Below, one piece after another: positions 22,701-34,690 of a DNA stretch of 64,000 nt. Numbering within the stretch: the stretch's first letter is position 1; the number at the start of each line of letters is the position of its first letter. Made by a program: the position numbers and the translations under genes. Origin of the DNA: Fasciolopsis buskii (taxonomy: Eukaryota; Platyhelminthes; Trematoda; Plagiorchiida; Fasciolidae); assembly GCA_008360955.1 (NCBI GenBank), contig LUCM01006116.1, positions 364,255 to 428,254 of the forward strand, read 5' to 3'. The notes beneath the pieces were generated by a model. The model did no database searches. It had not been told where the DNA came from and saw only the letters and a program-made list of their open reading frames with translations.

Positions 22701-25225
22701 CTCGTTTAGTTGCAGTTGGACTGGAGGGTTTGGGGTGCGGTTGGAGACAATAGGTTATATGGTTGAACAACGCTGCCAGCTGTGCTCTGACATCCGAAAT
22801 GTTTCTTTTCCCCTGTAGTTATTCAGCTTGCAATTAAGCTTTTTTGTGCCTCTTTCTCGTCTGCTTTGTTTAGTAGAGTGCTCTGGGTAGCAACCATGAT
22901 TGCGTTCTCTGTTGTAACATCTCAAACGGAAACTAAAAGGCTCATAGCCGCCACTACTAAGGTGATCGAACACAAATGAACCTGACTGTTGAGACGATTC
23001 TTGCAGTTGTTCTAAGTTTTCGTGAGTTTTGTCCTAAAGTCATTTGATTTTAGGGTGTTGTTAACTGTATTTTCTTTTGTGGTGGGCCGCAGGTTGATTT
23101 TTCTCTTTTGACCCTTTGTACTTCGTGGCTTTTTCTGCATACTGATTGTATGAGCTTCTTTGAGGCACTTTGATAGAATCTGCCATATAGCGCATTTGAG
23201 TTCATGATTGTGAGTGCTTTATAATGCACCCATTTATTTTGTTAGTTCCTTGGTTTTGCGGATTCTTTTCTCTTCATCCAATGTGCAGATGAGGCAGCTC
23301 AATATGCTTGTTGAATATCAGACTTTCAAGAACCCTCTTTCATTACTTCAGGTCGATTTGTCGAGGATTTCGATTGGAATTGTCGTCCTTCATGCTCGTT
23401 GACGAATATAAGGGAATTTGCTGCCAATTTACGTTTGCGCATTTTGTCGGTCATTTTTCTGATAATTCGGCGGACATAGTATTTGTCATATTGCTTACAT
23501 TTTCCTGTTTATTTTGTTGTCTGTTTTCATGGTTATGTTTTTGCTCTGAGTTTTTTTGGTTTTGTGACATGTTGACTGTTTGTGATGGCTCTATTTTGAA
23601 GTGTTGCTCTTCCTCCGCAACATCAGTCTATGGTTAGTATTATTGGAACATTTTTGGAGAACTTACTCAGCAGACGTGCGATAAGTTTCGTGTTATTCGG
23701 TCACAGGGTTAAGTCGATGGAAGATACACCGAATTTGGTTTAGTTAATGTGGTTGGGACATTTTCCTCATGCAAGTAGATCGACTCGTTTGCTATATGCT
23801 GTTCTTCGATGATGACATTAGTTGTAAGGTGGTTTTGTGTTTGTGGTGACGACAACAACTGTAGCCATTGGTCTCTCCCTAATTGGTCGAGTTAATGAGT
23901 GAGTAGCGGTCTACGAAACCTTCAACGCAATGTTAGGCGACCATGCATGATATATCTCAGTGCCACAGTCAGTGGGTTTCTTGCACTCAAAATTGATCCG
24001 CTTCTTTGTAATTCTCCTCACTTGATTTTCTCCTGCTATGGGTATCGTGCCACCCGGCTGTTCGGGCCGAAGTGATAAATTATTTTGTGGTTTCATTTGA
24101 TTTACAAAACCTTGGATGGAAACAGATCATGGTGAAACCTATGGTAGCCACTTAACCGTTTTCGAGTTTACAAGTCTTTCTGTTATCGAGTCTCGTTGGC
24201 TTTATGTGTTCTGGTTTTCCTGCAGAGCCGGTAACGGAGATGTTTAGTTCATGCTTCGACGCCATTACAATAATTCTACAGGAACCGGTGAGCTTTGACC
24301 GTATGTATTGGCTGACCACAAACCAACCCGCAGTGTCATCAGATTTCCATCATTTGATAAGAAAGATTTATTTCACGTTAACGCTCACCACTTCTACTGT
24401 CATTCCAATATTGAATACAGAGAGAATCACACAGAAGGCAGAAACTATAAAGCGGGACTAGGAAGTTCTAGATAAATCCAAACGGAGACAATAACTAGTT
24501 GACTCCCATGTGGCACGCCGGCTCCAAAGATGACTGACCAACTGATTGACGTGAAGTCTGCCAAACCGGAGTCCAACTTCAATCAGACCGCTAGTCTTTC
24601 AGCTTCGGGTGCTTTTGCCTGGTCAGGCCAATTGAGGTGCCTTTTTCAGAACTTATGCTTACAATTTCTCGACCTCAGATTACAATTTTTCTTTTCAATA
24701 TGATTTTTTCTGAACTCAGTCTTGAAATGGCATTGATCTTGGTGCTGTTTGTTCAGTAGGCCTATCAGGACTAAATACCAATTTGTTTCTCAATTCACCA
24801 CCCGGCGACACACCACGTAGGATACAGGCTTGCTTCTGAAGGATATCATTTTGCCTCTAGGACAAACCGCATTTCTCATATCAACCATTTAGACGCCTAT
24901 TTCACATCACCGATAGTGGAACGATTTTCTCGATATCCATAGTTCGTAGTCGCTGGCTCAGTAACGAGTAGTGCTCTAGGTAAACCCGTCGCAAATTTGT
25001 ACCTGACCCCTTGTTAGCAAGGTTCTGAACTTGTGACAGTTGAGGATGACCGCCAAAAGATAAGATGAATATCTCAGATCAGTTCAGTATACGGTCTCAA
25101 GAGTTGTTATGCTTATTGGTACTTTTATCCTAATAGTAGCAGTTGACCCGTTAAGAAATCGTCATAAACGTCATCAAACCAATCCAAACCGGTGATGTGG
25201 TTTTTTCTCTGATTTACCGTCCTAG

Positions 25226-25371
25226 TGACGTACGCAACGCAACATTCCAGTGACCATTGTTCACCGTCAGACAGAGTGGATCATCATTCCGCTCCAGTGG
25301 CCAGGCTGCATCCGGTGTATGCTTTGAATCAGCGACCAGTCCCTTTGCCAGACACCGCTCAAGTGGGAACA
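25226..25371 (+). CDS. PRKAG: AMPK gamma candidate exon 2 (disordered)
   Basis: A pyrimidine-rich acceptor (TTTACCGTCCTAG) precedes 25226 and a GTGAGT donor follows 25371. The exon starts in phase 1: its TG completes the lone T left by the exon at 16317 to give TTG. It ends in phase 0. The encoded stretch TYATQHSSDHCSPSDRVD followed by PVYALNQRPVPLPDTAQ is Ser/His/Pro-rich, like the neighbouring candidate exons, and has no recognisable domain. The open frame runs past the donor, so transcript evidence would be needed to exclude a longer exon. Confidence 0.55.
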
Positions 25372-25618
25372 GTGAGTTCGGCGTCACGATTATTTTTTGC
25401 TTTGTTGGTTCTTATAACACTTTATCTCGAAACCTGGTGTTCTGGCTCGATTGTAGCGGCCAAAACGCCCAAGTTCTGTGAAGTATGCCGTTCGATTTGT
25501 TGAATAAGTAATTTCACTCGTTCTCTATAGCAACCCAAGAGCCACAAAGTAATGCATGCACCGGATTATCGAAAATGAATTCCATTTGCCGGATTCCTCG
25601 AGGCTGTTCATCATCGCC

Positions 25619-25620
25619 AT

Positions 25621-25684
<64 letters not shown>
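25619..25684. repeat. (TA)n microsatellite
   Basis: About 66 bases are almost pure TA repeat with one G interruption. The sequence to its right (AAATAGCAAGTGGTACTTGGATG) resembles that to the right of the AT array at 43781-43800, so the array appears to be the border of a dispersed repeat. Confidence 0.95.
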
Positions 25685-25687
<3 letters not shown>

Positions 25688-26318
25688 CAAGTGGTACTTG
25701 GATGCGTGATATATCGCAGTCGTCTCATAAGTGCCTCTCATGGGACCCTACACTTCCTACCGGACTATTAATTCTACGCTGAAAAGCTCTCGATCGCTGT
25801 AGGGTTTGGTTTCTATAATGCACCCATACAAAAAAATATGGACGACCGCTTCAGCCCACATACGCTGGATCAAGAAGAAAAACGAACGACTGCTAATTGT
25901 AAACCAACCAATTTTGAAACGAACAGCTAATTTCACTAAGGTTTGTCACCAGCAAATGTCGCGTAGTAACCATGCTTTACAACCGTCATGCCTTTAGGGA
26001 ATTAGTCGCCTTTGTATCCTAACTGACCATTTTCGGTTTATTCGTTTATTGAGGATGTTATGCTGTTGGAAAATTAATATTCATTTTCTGTCTCAGTGAT
26101 GTTATGATTGCAGTACAAGGATGGGTTGAGAAATGCTGGAGACATTACCAAAGAGTTTAAGGTGCTGGACCATTTGAAGTGTCCATAGACCAGTTTTACC
26201 AATGAATTTGACGTGGTCGTTAGTGGATCCCTCGGTAATTCTGTGCACACCCTCGCTTCTAATTAGTTAGTTTATTTTTTAAGATGCTCGTGTGTGACCA
26301 ATTTTATTTGTATGCTAG

Positions 26319-26417
26319 TTGAATCGTAGTCGTCAAACGCGAAAACGCTTCGGTAGCCAGATGTCAATTGAGTCGGCTACTCGTACTCCGATGTTGACCG
26401 AAGCAGACTTGAGTTCC
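26319..26417 (+). CDS. PRKAG: AMPK gamma candidate exon 3 (basic, disordered; 3' end uncertain)
   Basis: The acceptor TATTTGTATGCTAG precedes 26319, and the exon begins in phase 0, matching the end of the exon at 25371. The encoded segment LNRSRQTRKRFGSQMSIESA is strongly basic and Ser-rich. The donor is unclear. A phase-0 GT at 26418 (TTCC|GTTTTC) fits the next exon but is weak. A GTACTT at 26440 is better but leaves phase 1. A GTGATG at 26451 already lies at the start of a SINE-like repeat. The open frame continues to 26621 through that repeat, so the repeat may have altered the original exon end. Confidence 0.45.
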
Positions 26418-26444
26418 GTTTTCTCGTGTTTTTGCGAAAGTACT

Positions 26445-26660
26445 TACCATGTGATGTCGAAGCTCAACTCATCATTAAGAAACCATGGAAGCTGTTTCAT
26501 CCATGTTGTGAATCGTCAACAGTGCATATCCACCGCCTCTGAAGTGGGATGCCAATCCGCGACGAACGATTTTGAGTCGAACGCGGTAGCCAATACTCTA
26601 CTGCTAACACAGACCAAGTAACCAGGTTCTGTTGATCATATTTTAAGCCTTCTCCTGTTT
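26445..26660 (+). repeat. SINE-like repeat fragment
   Basis: Shared words with 34270-34330 and 1000-1120 (CTCAAC, ATTAAGAAACCATGG, TGCATATCCACC), and near its end GACCAAGTAACCAGGTTCTGT, which resembles 34576-34596, identify a dispersed repeat. It starts just after, or overlaps, the end of a candidate AMPK gamma exon. Confidence 0.55.
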
Positions 26661-27271
26661 TACCTATCGATACTACCAGATGTTCAGATTGATTGATTAC
26701 TTCGACGAATCAATGATTATTTAAAATAAGAGCTATGGACGAATATTTGCTTTTGATGGCTTTAACCCTCCAGCTTGTGCTATTATGTTGTAACGAAACA
26801 GCAACAAGTATTTGGCAATCCTTCAGCATGAACTATTGACTTTTTCCAGTTAGCCAATAAATGAGATTTTACACATTGCGGATTGCTGTCGGCTACCTGG
26901 ATATCGAATTAGCATCAGTTACCACACATTTGTTTCCATTATCGTAAATTGGTAAGTCGACTATCAGCTAGAGCACATCATTTCGAGAATTATAGTTACG
27001 AAAACCAAAACTGATCATTAACCTAGATACTCCAGGTCGTTTCCAACGTCATTAACTCGTGGTTTTTTTGCCAATCACCAAAAAAAAGACTATTTCGAAT
27101 AAATTGCAACGCTGTATGCTTTTCTGAATGGGTGTGATAGTACTCGCTCTTATGTGAACTATCAAGTGGAGTGCCCACTTTGGAGAAGTGAAAATCTGAT
27201 GCAGCAACAGTTTCACTTTTATTTCGGTTTTCCTATCCCCATCCTCATGGTTCGTGTGTTTCGTATTCTAG

Positions 27272-27533
27272 CTTGAATCTGTGAATCGTCAGAATGGCCT
27301 CATCTGCTCTGTTCCCCCTCAACTTGCATCCTCGGAGCTTCGCTCACCTGGGTTGGTCAACTCCTTCAATAAGATGAATTTACGGTCACGCTGTCCACCG
27401 AATTGCAATAACATCGTTTGCGCGGTGGACGTACACAATCGGTCGGTGCCAGGGCTCAGCCATCCTTCATTAGAACCTATTCCACAAGGTCAAGAGCTCT
27501 CTGTTCATTCACGCAGCGCAACCTTGTCACCAG
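27272..27533 (+). CDS. PRKAG: AMPK gamma candidate exon 4 (disordered)
   Basis: An acceptor (TGTTTCGTATTCTAG) precedes 27272 and CCAG|GTGAAT marks the donor. The frame opens in phase 0 with LESVNRQNGLICSVPPQL and ends with SRSATLSPG, phase 1, leaving a lone G. That G completes a GAT codon with the AT that begins the exon at 32350. Composition is Ser/Pro/Asn-rich with several Cys. I recognise no domain. Assignment to this gene rests on strand, phase and similar composition to the flanking candidate exons. Confidence 0.6.
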
Positions 27534-29640
27534 GTGAATATTCCGACCCCTATTGCATTTCTTACTGCATTTTTCTAGGTCGTGTGCAGTCAGTTCAGTT
27601 GTTTTCATGTCGGTTTGTTTATATGCGTGAAGGCAATAAAGTGGAAGAATCAATAGAAGAACAGAGGCGAGAATGTCCTCATTAACGAAGAGCCTCAGTC
27701 CCACATCGCTGTCAGGATCGTGTTCATCCGCCCATGTGCAAATCATTCTGATATCGTTTCTCGTGTCATTTTAGCGATCGAATCCTATCTGCGAAGTTTT
27801 AAGTCGATGTACTGCAAACAGCACTCGATTTCGGCACACTAGAGAAATGTAATTGACCTTCGAAATTTTCGTTGTAGTGATGTTTACCTGAGATCTTATA
27901 TCCCCAACATTGCTTCTTGAGAATAAAGAAACATAGTTAGGTTTACATGCAACGATTTCCATAGCCGGCGTTCATGAAAGTTAACGGAACGCGCCAAATT
28001 GCATCTACACCATCGGGTTTAGTTTTGAGTTGCATCTCATGAAGTTTGAACTCAAACGCGTAAGTTCAAGTCATCAGAAAAACAGTCCCTACCATCCCCG
28101 ACATTTTGAAACTGTTCTCTGCCAGACCCATTTTCACGGTCGTGTTTACCACTTATCGGTGACGTTTCGGTGAATTTTTAGCATTTGCCGTTTAGTGTCG
28201 GGGCAAATAGTGAAAATAAATGGTGTTCCTAATTTGATGTATATTTCTTTTTAAGTAAGAACACATTCGTCGTTTGACGAACCAGTTCATACCGTTTTTA
28301 ATTGTCTTATCTGGTGAGGGCAATTCTTTCACCTGGAATTTTCAATTATTAGTATTTGTGATGGTGATGCGGACCCACAGGATAGGTTGGTAAGTACTCG
28401 TAATCGAACGGAATACCGTTCGACGGATCACGATCAACTCACGTGATCGAATTCTGAGTCAGGTGTCCAACAATCAGGAGAATCCCCGAGTGTGTTTCAC
28501 TTGCCATCTTCTTCACTCCCATCTTGATATCGCCTTCCTGCTTCTAAAAAGCTATAGAAGTCATTTTGAATGCATCACCCACAAACGAGGATTGCATAAT
28601 TTATCTTCCTTCTGTGACATCACGTCCCATAGATTTTAGAAATCAATCTTTGTCCATCTTCGTAACATTTGACAGAGACCCATGCAGAATTGGACTAATT
28701 CACATTTGCGACCCGATTGTTCTGTACTCTTCCCGGTTGACTGCCAATCAAAGATGGCTACCGCGATTACTCCATGTCAGTTATTTTCCCCTCTAAAACT
28801 GATGTTGATCGTCAGAAAAATTTTGGTTACCCTTTTTGTTTTTGATTCTGCGTGTGAAAGTGGCACAGTGGACCACAGAAACTGGGTATCGATGGCAAAA
28901 CCGCGGTGATAGCCATGAAAAAATGATAAAAGAGGTGCAAATCAGCTATGAGCCTGTGAGTTTCGGTTAGATGCCAACCTAGGACCATCAATCTGTGTTA
29001 TGGCTTGATACTGTTCATGGGGTCGAAGCTTCTCTTCATGAATCGCTGCAATGTATTTGAGCCTTTTATAAAATGAATAGTTGAGTGAGTATAATAAATT
29101 CCCAAGACCAAGAGAAGGTTTCATCTATTAGTTCGTTCCTTCACTTCTAAGAGCCAGGGTTTAGAAGAAACGTTAATCTTACACAAAAGCCATTCAGCTT
29201 TCTCTGTTGATGAACAAGATTAATCGTCATACTACTGTAAGAGAAGTCTAACTGTGCTTCGTGGACAGAAGTTTGCTGTCTTGTTCATTGCCACACGTGA
29301 TCTCTTGAAACCTTGTGATTCTTTGCTGCTCCAAATTTTGTGATTTATTCACTTCAGATTCACGACTACCGGTCCCCTCTCCACCCGTGCAATAAGTCCT
29401 AGAGATCATTGAGGATATACTCATGTGTTAAACATGACAAAGAACTAAGTCTTGGGAGTTTTGTTTTCGGGTTCAGGTCAGTTTATGCAACCACCAACCT
29501 TGCATCAAGGTGTTCTGCTGAAGAACTGAAAAATGAAAGGACTATATGATTAAACGATTACAGAAAAACGGAAACATTTCGAACGCAACAGTGCCACTGA
29601 CTGCAGCTGTTTTCTATTGACTTCAACCATTGTTTTGGGA
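27534..29640 (+). other. intronic, nothing recognised
   Basis: This is the left part of the inferred 4.8-kb intron between exons 4 and 5. Frames are short and AT content is raised at 28150-28350. I see no gene or clear repeat. Confidence 0.4.
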
Positions 29641-30400
29641 CATCTCATTCTTCCTGCCTAATCGAAGAAGTCCATTGACTGATATTTCCATAACTTTCTG
29701 CCATGCGGTCTACTGATCATCTCATCCCGTCTTCCAGCCACTACCTGTCTCGGGACCAGAGTACGGACGTCCTGTGGACTTCCGTGACGTAAGTCGTAAC
29801 GACAAGAATCCACTCTGATTCTATACCTCCGTTTTTTTACTCTCGCGACCCGATATCCCCTATATCTGATCTCATTGTCACTAGTGCACTTCTCCCACCA
29901 TGCTCTAACAATACTGCGAAAACAGCAGTGCCTAAACTCAGACACTGTTCGCACATCTGTCTGTTTCTGAATCACATGGCAAAGCAATCATATCGTTACA
30001 GTGTAAGTTCGACTTTTGTTCGAGAATCGGTACACCGACGTCGCAGATTTCTCAAGTTGGTCAGTGCCAATGGAGCGTTGTGTAAACGTGAGGGACTTCA
30101 TCCAATTTGTGGCTGTCTGATGAGATGTAACTACCCAGTATACAAAACATTTTTACTCCACCCAACTCCTATCTTGAAATGAAAAGTCTGGCTTCGAATC
30201 AACTCAGTTCTGCAACAGCATTTTACACTTCAGAGGTGTGTAACGCATCCCAAACTTACCTGCGCTGCCGCTCTGACAATCGTAGAACACTTTCAGCTTA
30301 TCTGGATCTTCACTGAGAAGCACAACGTCATCCGTGTAGATCCATGAAACACGCTTGGCACCCTAAATAAGATCATACGCTCAAGTCTACAAAAGTAAAA
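29640..30400 (-). mobile_element. decayed LINE relic, RT YADD region to C-terminus
   Basis: On the minus strand, 30366-30255 reads AKRVSWIYTDDVVLLSEDPD, a clear YxDD-box region of a LINE reverse transcriptase. Its first position is Thr rather than the more usual Ala. Further along, 29955-29870 reads VSEFRHCCFRSIVRAWWEK, the motif that follows RT in these elements. A chance CGCAG|GTAAGT-like site (30257-30267, minus) could make the first piece look like a cellular exon, but its sequence is that of a LINE. The reading frame is broken many times. Confidence 0.65.
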
Positions 30401-31160
30401 ATAGCTTGGCAAGACAACATATGCATAAATGATGGTAATGATAGTGATGCCATTTTTAGTTGATCACGGGAAACGAGCTCGGTTTTCGTTGCATTCGACC
30501 TGGTAGTGCAGTCAATTATAGGAACTAATCACAGACAGAACGATGGTTCGCTCTATTTTTCAAGTTCACAATAGAAAATTTTTACGGTAAGACAGTCTGT
30601 TGAAGCGAAGGTTCACTTAGAGCATACTTAACTATCTGCAGCTGGAGTAGGCATCCACTTATCCCCTTGGACGTAAGCGTTTTATCATCCTTTTCAGATC
30701 ATCTTTTCCCAAAGTGCTACTAATTTTAGGTTCATTTTTTTAAAATGACGGCCGATCAACTTCCTTCAGTCACATCGTTTACCCGTCTAAAAGTTCCACC
30801 CCACCATCTCTCCTCGTAAAGGTGATCACATAGACTGTGAACACATGAAACGGAAATTGTAGCAAGGAGTTATGGGTCTTAGATACGGCCTGAATGTGAT
30901 GTCGCAGAAGTGAATTGAATCGGACGGATGGCAAAGTGAGACAGGCGATTGGAAGATGGGTTGCCGTGGTTAGTGGATGTTATGGAAAGTGTATGATAAC
31001 CTTAGCCTGGGATGTGCCCCAACTAGAACATGTAAGAAACCCGTGAGATCTGTATGATTGCTTATATCACTCTGCCGCTCCCAGTGGTGTTCTTATATTC
31101 AAAACCTGTTCTCGTATATATAACTTTTGTGTTTATTATCTTGTCTCTTTATCCAGTTTT

Positions 31161-32061
31161 TCATTTATCTTTTGGTTACTAGGTGATGCGAAATTGTCAG
31201 AAATAGTCAGAATTCATTCTGAAAGCCGAAATGATGTGTTCTTATATTGATATTCTTTTAGCAAAGTATATGAAATCAGCATGTTGTGGTTTCTCCAGCC
31301 AAGATGAGAACTTTGTCTACTCGGATCCATCCGTAGAGATTTGTTCTTTAGTTAAATGATCGATCCGGTAACTGAATTTCACATCAAAGATGCAGTTGAT
31401 CGGTCGGTCGATTATGCCCGGAAGATAATCCGTCTGACCCAGTAGCCTTATGCCTTCATAGGTAGCTTTCCTCCCTAATGACATTCATTTCTGATGGTGG
31501 ACTGCTATCTGCCTGCGTTGTTTCAATCGTGGGCATGAGTGGGAGGTCCAGTGTGGCGGTGGGCCAACTAAACTGCTGGTTGAAGTTTTCTGCTCAACCC
31601 TTTTGAAAATCTTTGTCGGGGCGTGGTGGAAAGCACGTTCGTAGGTCATAGATGGTGGCTATTAGGAATTGCCGTAACATAGACTGACAGCTTTTGTTTC
31701 CAGACTTTTAATCGTCGAAATTTATCGGCTTGCACGTGGCTGTCAACCGCGTTTGTTTCGCCGGGATTTACTCTTGTGTCGTTGATTGTTGAGTTGCCAT
31801 ATTTTGTCGCATCATTTGCGGAACTCGCAGCCTGGTGGAGTTTGCGGTACTCTTCATTTTTTGTTTAGTTTTTGTTATAAAGTAACAAACTCTTTCATAG
31901 TTACCATTTTGAACTGCACGAATCCTTTTTTCGAACTGTAGCTTGTTGATCTCAGCCTTGAAGTCGAAAGTTTTTTGACGTTGTTCGTATCCGCTATTTG
32001 TTGTTACCTCCTCACGCCGTGTTTCCCCATATCGTATTTTATATCCATCATTTTCGTACAT
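31161..32061 (-). mobile_element. LINE-2 fragment, direct twin of 14546-15330
   Basis: Bases 31161-31945 repeat 14546-15330 in the same orientation with very few differences. One difference turns the end of the frame from TTQEQIPAKQ into a TTQE stop. The minus frame (31768-32061) reads KLQFEKRIRAVQNGNYERV and then FITKTKQKMKSTANSTRLR. The words FNQQFSWPTATLDLP and PPSEMNVIREES follow in degenerate form. It lies within the inferred intron between exons 4 and 5 of the AMPK gamma gene, opposite to the gene. Confidence 0.65.
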
Positions 32062-32349
32062 GTTTGGCGTTACCCCACATCCAAGCTGATACGGTTCACT
32101 TAATCAAGGTTAGCTTTGTTGCCTGTATCCTTTTCTCGTCGGGTGGACGACGCTTGATCTGTTCAGTATTCTTGAAAATCATCAAGTTCTTCTTCTTGTT
32201 TCTGAAAATGCCGGACGTGTAAGTCGTGCATCAAATTTGAAGTGGTCATCAGATTTCGAATAATGTTTTTGTTTAAAATTGACATTTTCAACATTCACTG
32301 TTCTTCCTCCGTCCATCCTGTCGATCTCCGACTGCTTGGTGCAACTCAG

Positions 32350-32585
32350 ATTCCTCCTCCACACATCATTCTTATCGGGGAGACGCGGCATCTACGGAGT
32401 CGGATGGTGGTAGTCCTGTCTTTAATGGATCCGAGAAGAGGAAATCACAACCATGCTGTTCTTGTCGTGCTGATGGTCTCACAGACGGTGCAATGACAAC
32501 TCGCCACATCGATGATTTCAACGGGAATCCGTTGGTGGATTTTAAGCCTAACAGGATGATGTTGTCTAAGCTGAAAGCCGAGAAG
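32350..32585 (+). CDS. PRKAG: AMPK gamma candidate exon 5 (disordered)
   Basis: There is no start codon near its beginning, so a start-to-stop ORF search would miss it. After the pyrimidine-rich acceptor ending CAACTCAG, bases 32350-32585 stay open in one frame. They encode DSSSTHHSYRGDAASTESDG, a SEKRKSQPCCSCRADG stretch, and VDFKPNRMMLSKLKAEK. The donor is AAG|GTTAGT. The phases fit exactly: the AT start completes the G from 27533, and the phase-0 end meets the exon at 39033. It is Ser-rich and charged, with a CCSC cluster, and has no known domain. The frame is open back to 32283, so the acceptor choice rests on consensus and phase. Confidence 0.65.
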
Positions 32586-33710
32586 GTTAGTCCTCCATAA
32601 GCGTTATTTCATCGGTCCCTTAGAATGAGGTTAAAAAAATGAAGCCAATCGATTGACATGGTGTTTCCCGGGATATGAAGAAAATTAATGCATAGCTTCG
32701 TGGGTGCGCGTCGGAAATACGGTACGTCTGTAAAAGGTTTCCTTTCAAGCGGAGTCACTGACGTGATTTAATGGCTATTGTTCAAAAAATTACGTTAACT
32801 CGGACAGTTGAAGAGGTTAGTTCCTAAATCAACTAGACGGCCGTAATCATCCCAAAGGTCGACTGAGAATGCTGGATGATAGGGCAAAGAAACAACCATT
32901 GCTTTCGAATTGTACGTTACTCAACTCCATTATGATTCGTTCACTTATTTTAAGCGTCATGTTGTCCAGTGAAAACTTTCTGTAATATAACGCCAAAAAT
33001 AAGGCGTCATTGCAAATCCGATGGTCTTAAAAACAGCAAAACTTTAGTTAAGTTAGTCACATTTTTAAATCTGAACTGGGCGCTCTAATTACTTCATGAG
33101 CGCTGTCATCTTACAGATGGAAATTCCTTTGCTCTTTTGATTACCAAAATTCCAAACTATCTTAGTAGATTTGAACGGATGGATTCCAGACGAATTTGTT
33201 AAAGTTCTTTTATCTTATCCTTTTCGGCGTATTTACACTTTGTTTGTTGGATAAAAAGCGTTTTTACTACTTTGAGAACAAGATGTGGTTTTGGCCAAGG
33301 TTCTCTCAGTTGACTAAACAATGAAGAAACCACATCAGTGATATCAACGAAATTTTATAACTGTAATACTCACATCGGTAAAGGACGATTCGCCGTTACC
33401 CGATTTGGATTCTTGTTTGACCCAATTAAACTTTGTAGCCCCATCCCACTCAGTTTCAGGTCCGTGTTTGCCGGTGTAACTGCCCGCACTATTGTAAGGC
33501 TCAAGAGCCATGGGGAATGACCCTTCGATTGTAAACATTTTATTTTTCCTTTTATTTGTCGATCTTGAGGTCCGTAGATTCTGTATCTCTTTCTGACTTC
33601 CTCATTATGCTTGTCTTTCTTCAAAGCTGATCTTGCTTCTCTCGCTACTTGCAAAGTTGTTTTTTGTTCTGTCCTAGGCTCATTTTCTTTTGCGTATTGC
33701 AGTCACGTGT
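32586..33710 (+). other. intronic, nothing recognised
   Basis: This is part of the inferred 6.4-kb intron between exons 5 and 6. It is AT-rich with short frames. A 94-codon minus-strand frame (33370-33654) is lysine-rich but has no recognisable family. Confidence 0.35.
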
Positions 33711-33714
33711 GAAT

Positions 33715-34020
33715 TGGTGCTTTGGCCATTTCGCATTCCTTACTTGATCAGGTCCAACAGTTGGCTATCCGGCTGATCAACGGTCTTTCAGTAACACATT
33801 TGAGATCACCACTCCATCATCGCTCAGTTTCTTCGCTCTATTCTACCGATATTTGGTTTTTGATCTCCGGAGCTTGCCTCAGCAGTTCCTTTCCCGTAAC
33901 ATTTCCTCGCCGTTTTTGCACTCAGGCAGCTAGTCACCCTTATCAAGTTATGGTTGTTAGGTGTCGTACTTCTTTCTCTTATACATGTTACACAAATGCG
34001 ATTAAAGAATGGCTAAAGAA
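33715..34020 (+). mobile_element. jockey/CR1-type RT C-terminal relic
   Basis: The open frame encodes LLDQVQQLAIRLINGLSVTH, then LHHRSVSSLYSTDIWFLISG and RCRTSFSY. This order resembles the post-RT domain of jockey/CR1-type elements, whose typical wording is LLDR.Q.RAIRLI..., HRR.V..L..FYR... and P..RT..F. It is a different LINE lineage from copies A-E. The 5' part and catalytic motifs are absent. Confidence 0.6.
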
Positions 34021-34261
34021 AATAACCATACAAGATAAGCAGGAAGGAAAATAAAACAGTATAGATCATTTAGGCTCCTTTACGTCGTTTACAATCGTAA
34101 AGTGGACTTGCTGAAGAGTACTCGTGGCGGCCGAAGTCGTGGCATTGTCAACAACGTCGTCATTAACAGAGACATTCATGATGGGGAAAAAATATTCCGG
34201 ATCAATATTCGATATCCTCCTTGGACCGTCCAAAACAGAAATTAAAAGACTTTCTCATGTA

Positions 34262-34690
34262 ACGATTCACCGCATGATATGAACATTCAGCTCAACATTA
34301 AGAAACCATGGTAGCACTGTACAGCTGATTTGCATGAGCCGCTGGCGCACCTCAGTAGAACCCTACTGTTAGATGACTTCTCTGCAGGTAGCCTAATTAC
34401 GACGATGGCTCGCGCCCCAGTTCGGGCGTGATACATATGCACTGCTAATGATTCCTAGCAAGGATGAAACAGCCGTACGCTGCTCCCGTGGATTTTTTAG
34501 ATGGTAAGTTGAGTGTTCATACCACATGATGAATAATTTCATGAAAACATATGGTCTCTTGCTATTAAGAGAGACCAAGTAGGCAGGCTCTGTAGGCCAT
34601 GTCTAAAGTCTTCATCGTACTTTGTCTACCTACAGAGAAATCATCTGACCTAGAGTTATCAACGAATTTCATAAGAAGATAATCTCCTAC
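34262..34690 (+). repeat. SINE-like repeat, copy 1
   Basis: From about 34415 to 34640 it matches 46285-46505 in order: CCCAGTTCGGGCG, GCACTGCT(A/G)ATGATTCCTA, GAATAATTTCAT(T/G)AAAACAT, ACCAAGTAGG(C/T)AGGCT and CTACCTACAGAGAAATCATCTGA. The tRNA-like head seen at 46240-46282 is degraded here. It lies in an intron of the AMPK gamma gene. Confidence 0.65.

Larger units (their letters stand above)
16318..25225 (+). other. intron 1 of the AMPK gamma gene (inferred)
   Basis: This inferred intron runs 8.9 kb from the GTAAGT donor to the TTTACCGTCCTAG acceptor. It contains the rearranged LINE at 16490-19860, unassigned sequence at 19861-21100, the LINE-2 relic at 21105-22700, and about 2.5 kb (22700-25225) in which I recognise nothing. 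T-rich tracts are frequent at 23050-23620. Confidence 0.55.

Noticed and set aside
30255..30366. Minus-strand exon-like block with a good GTAAGT-type donor
   Set aside because: Its translation contains YTDDVVLLSEDPD, the catalytic box of a LINE reverse transcriptase, and LINE C-terminal words follow on the same strand. It is a retrotransposon relic.
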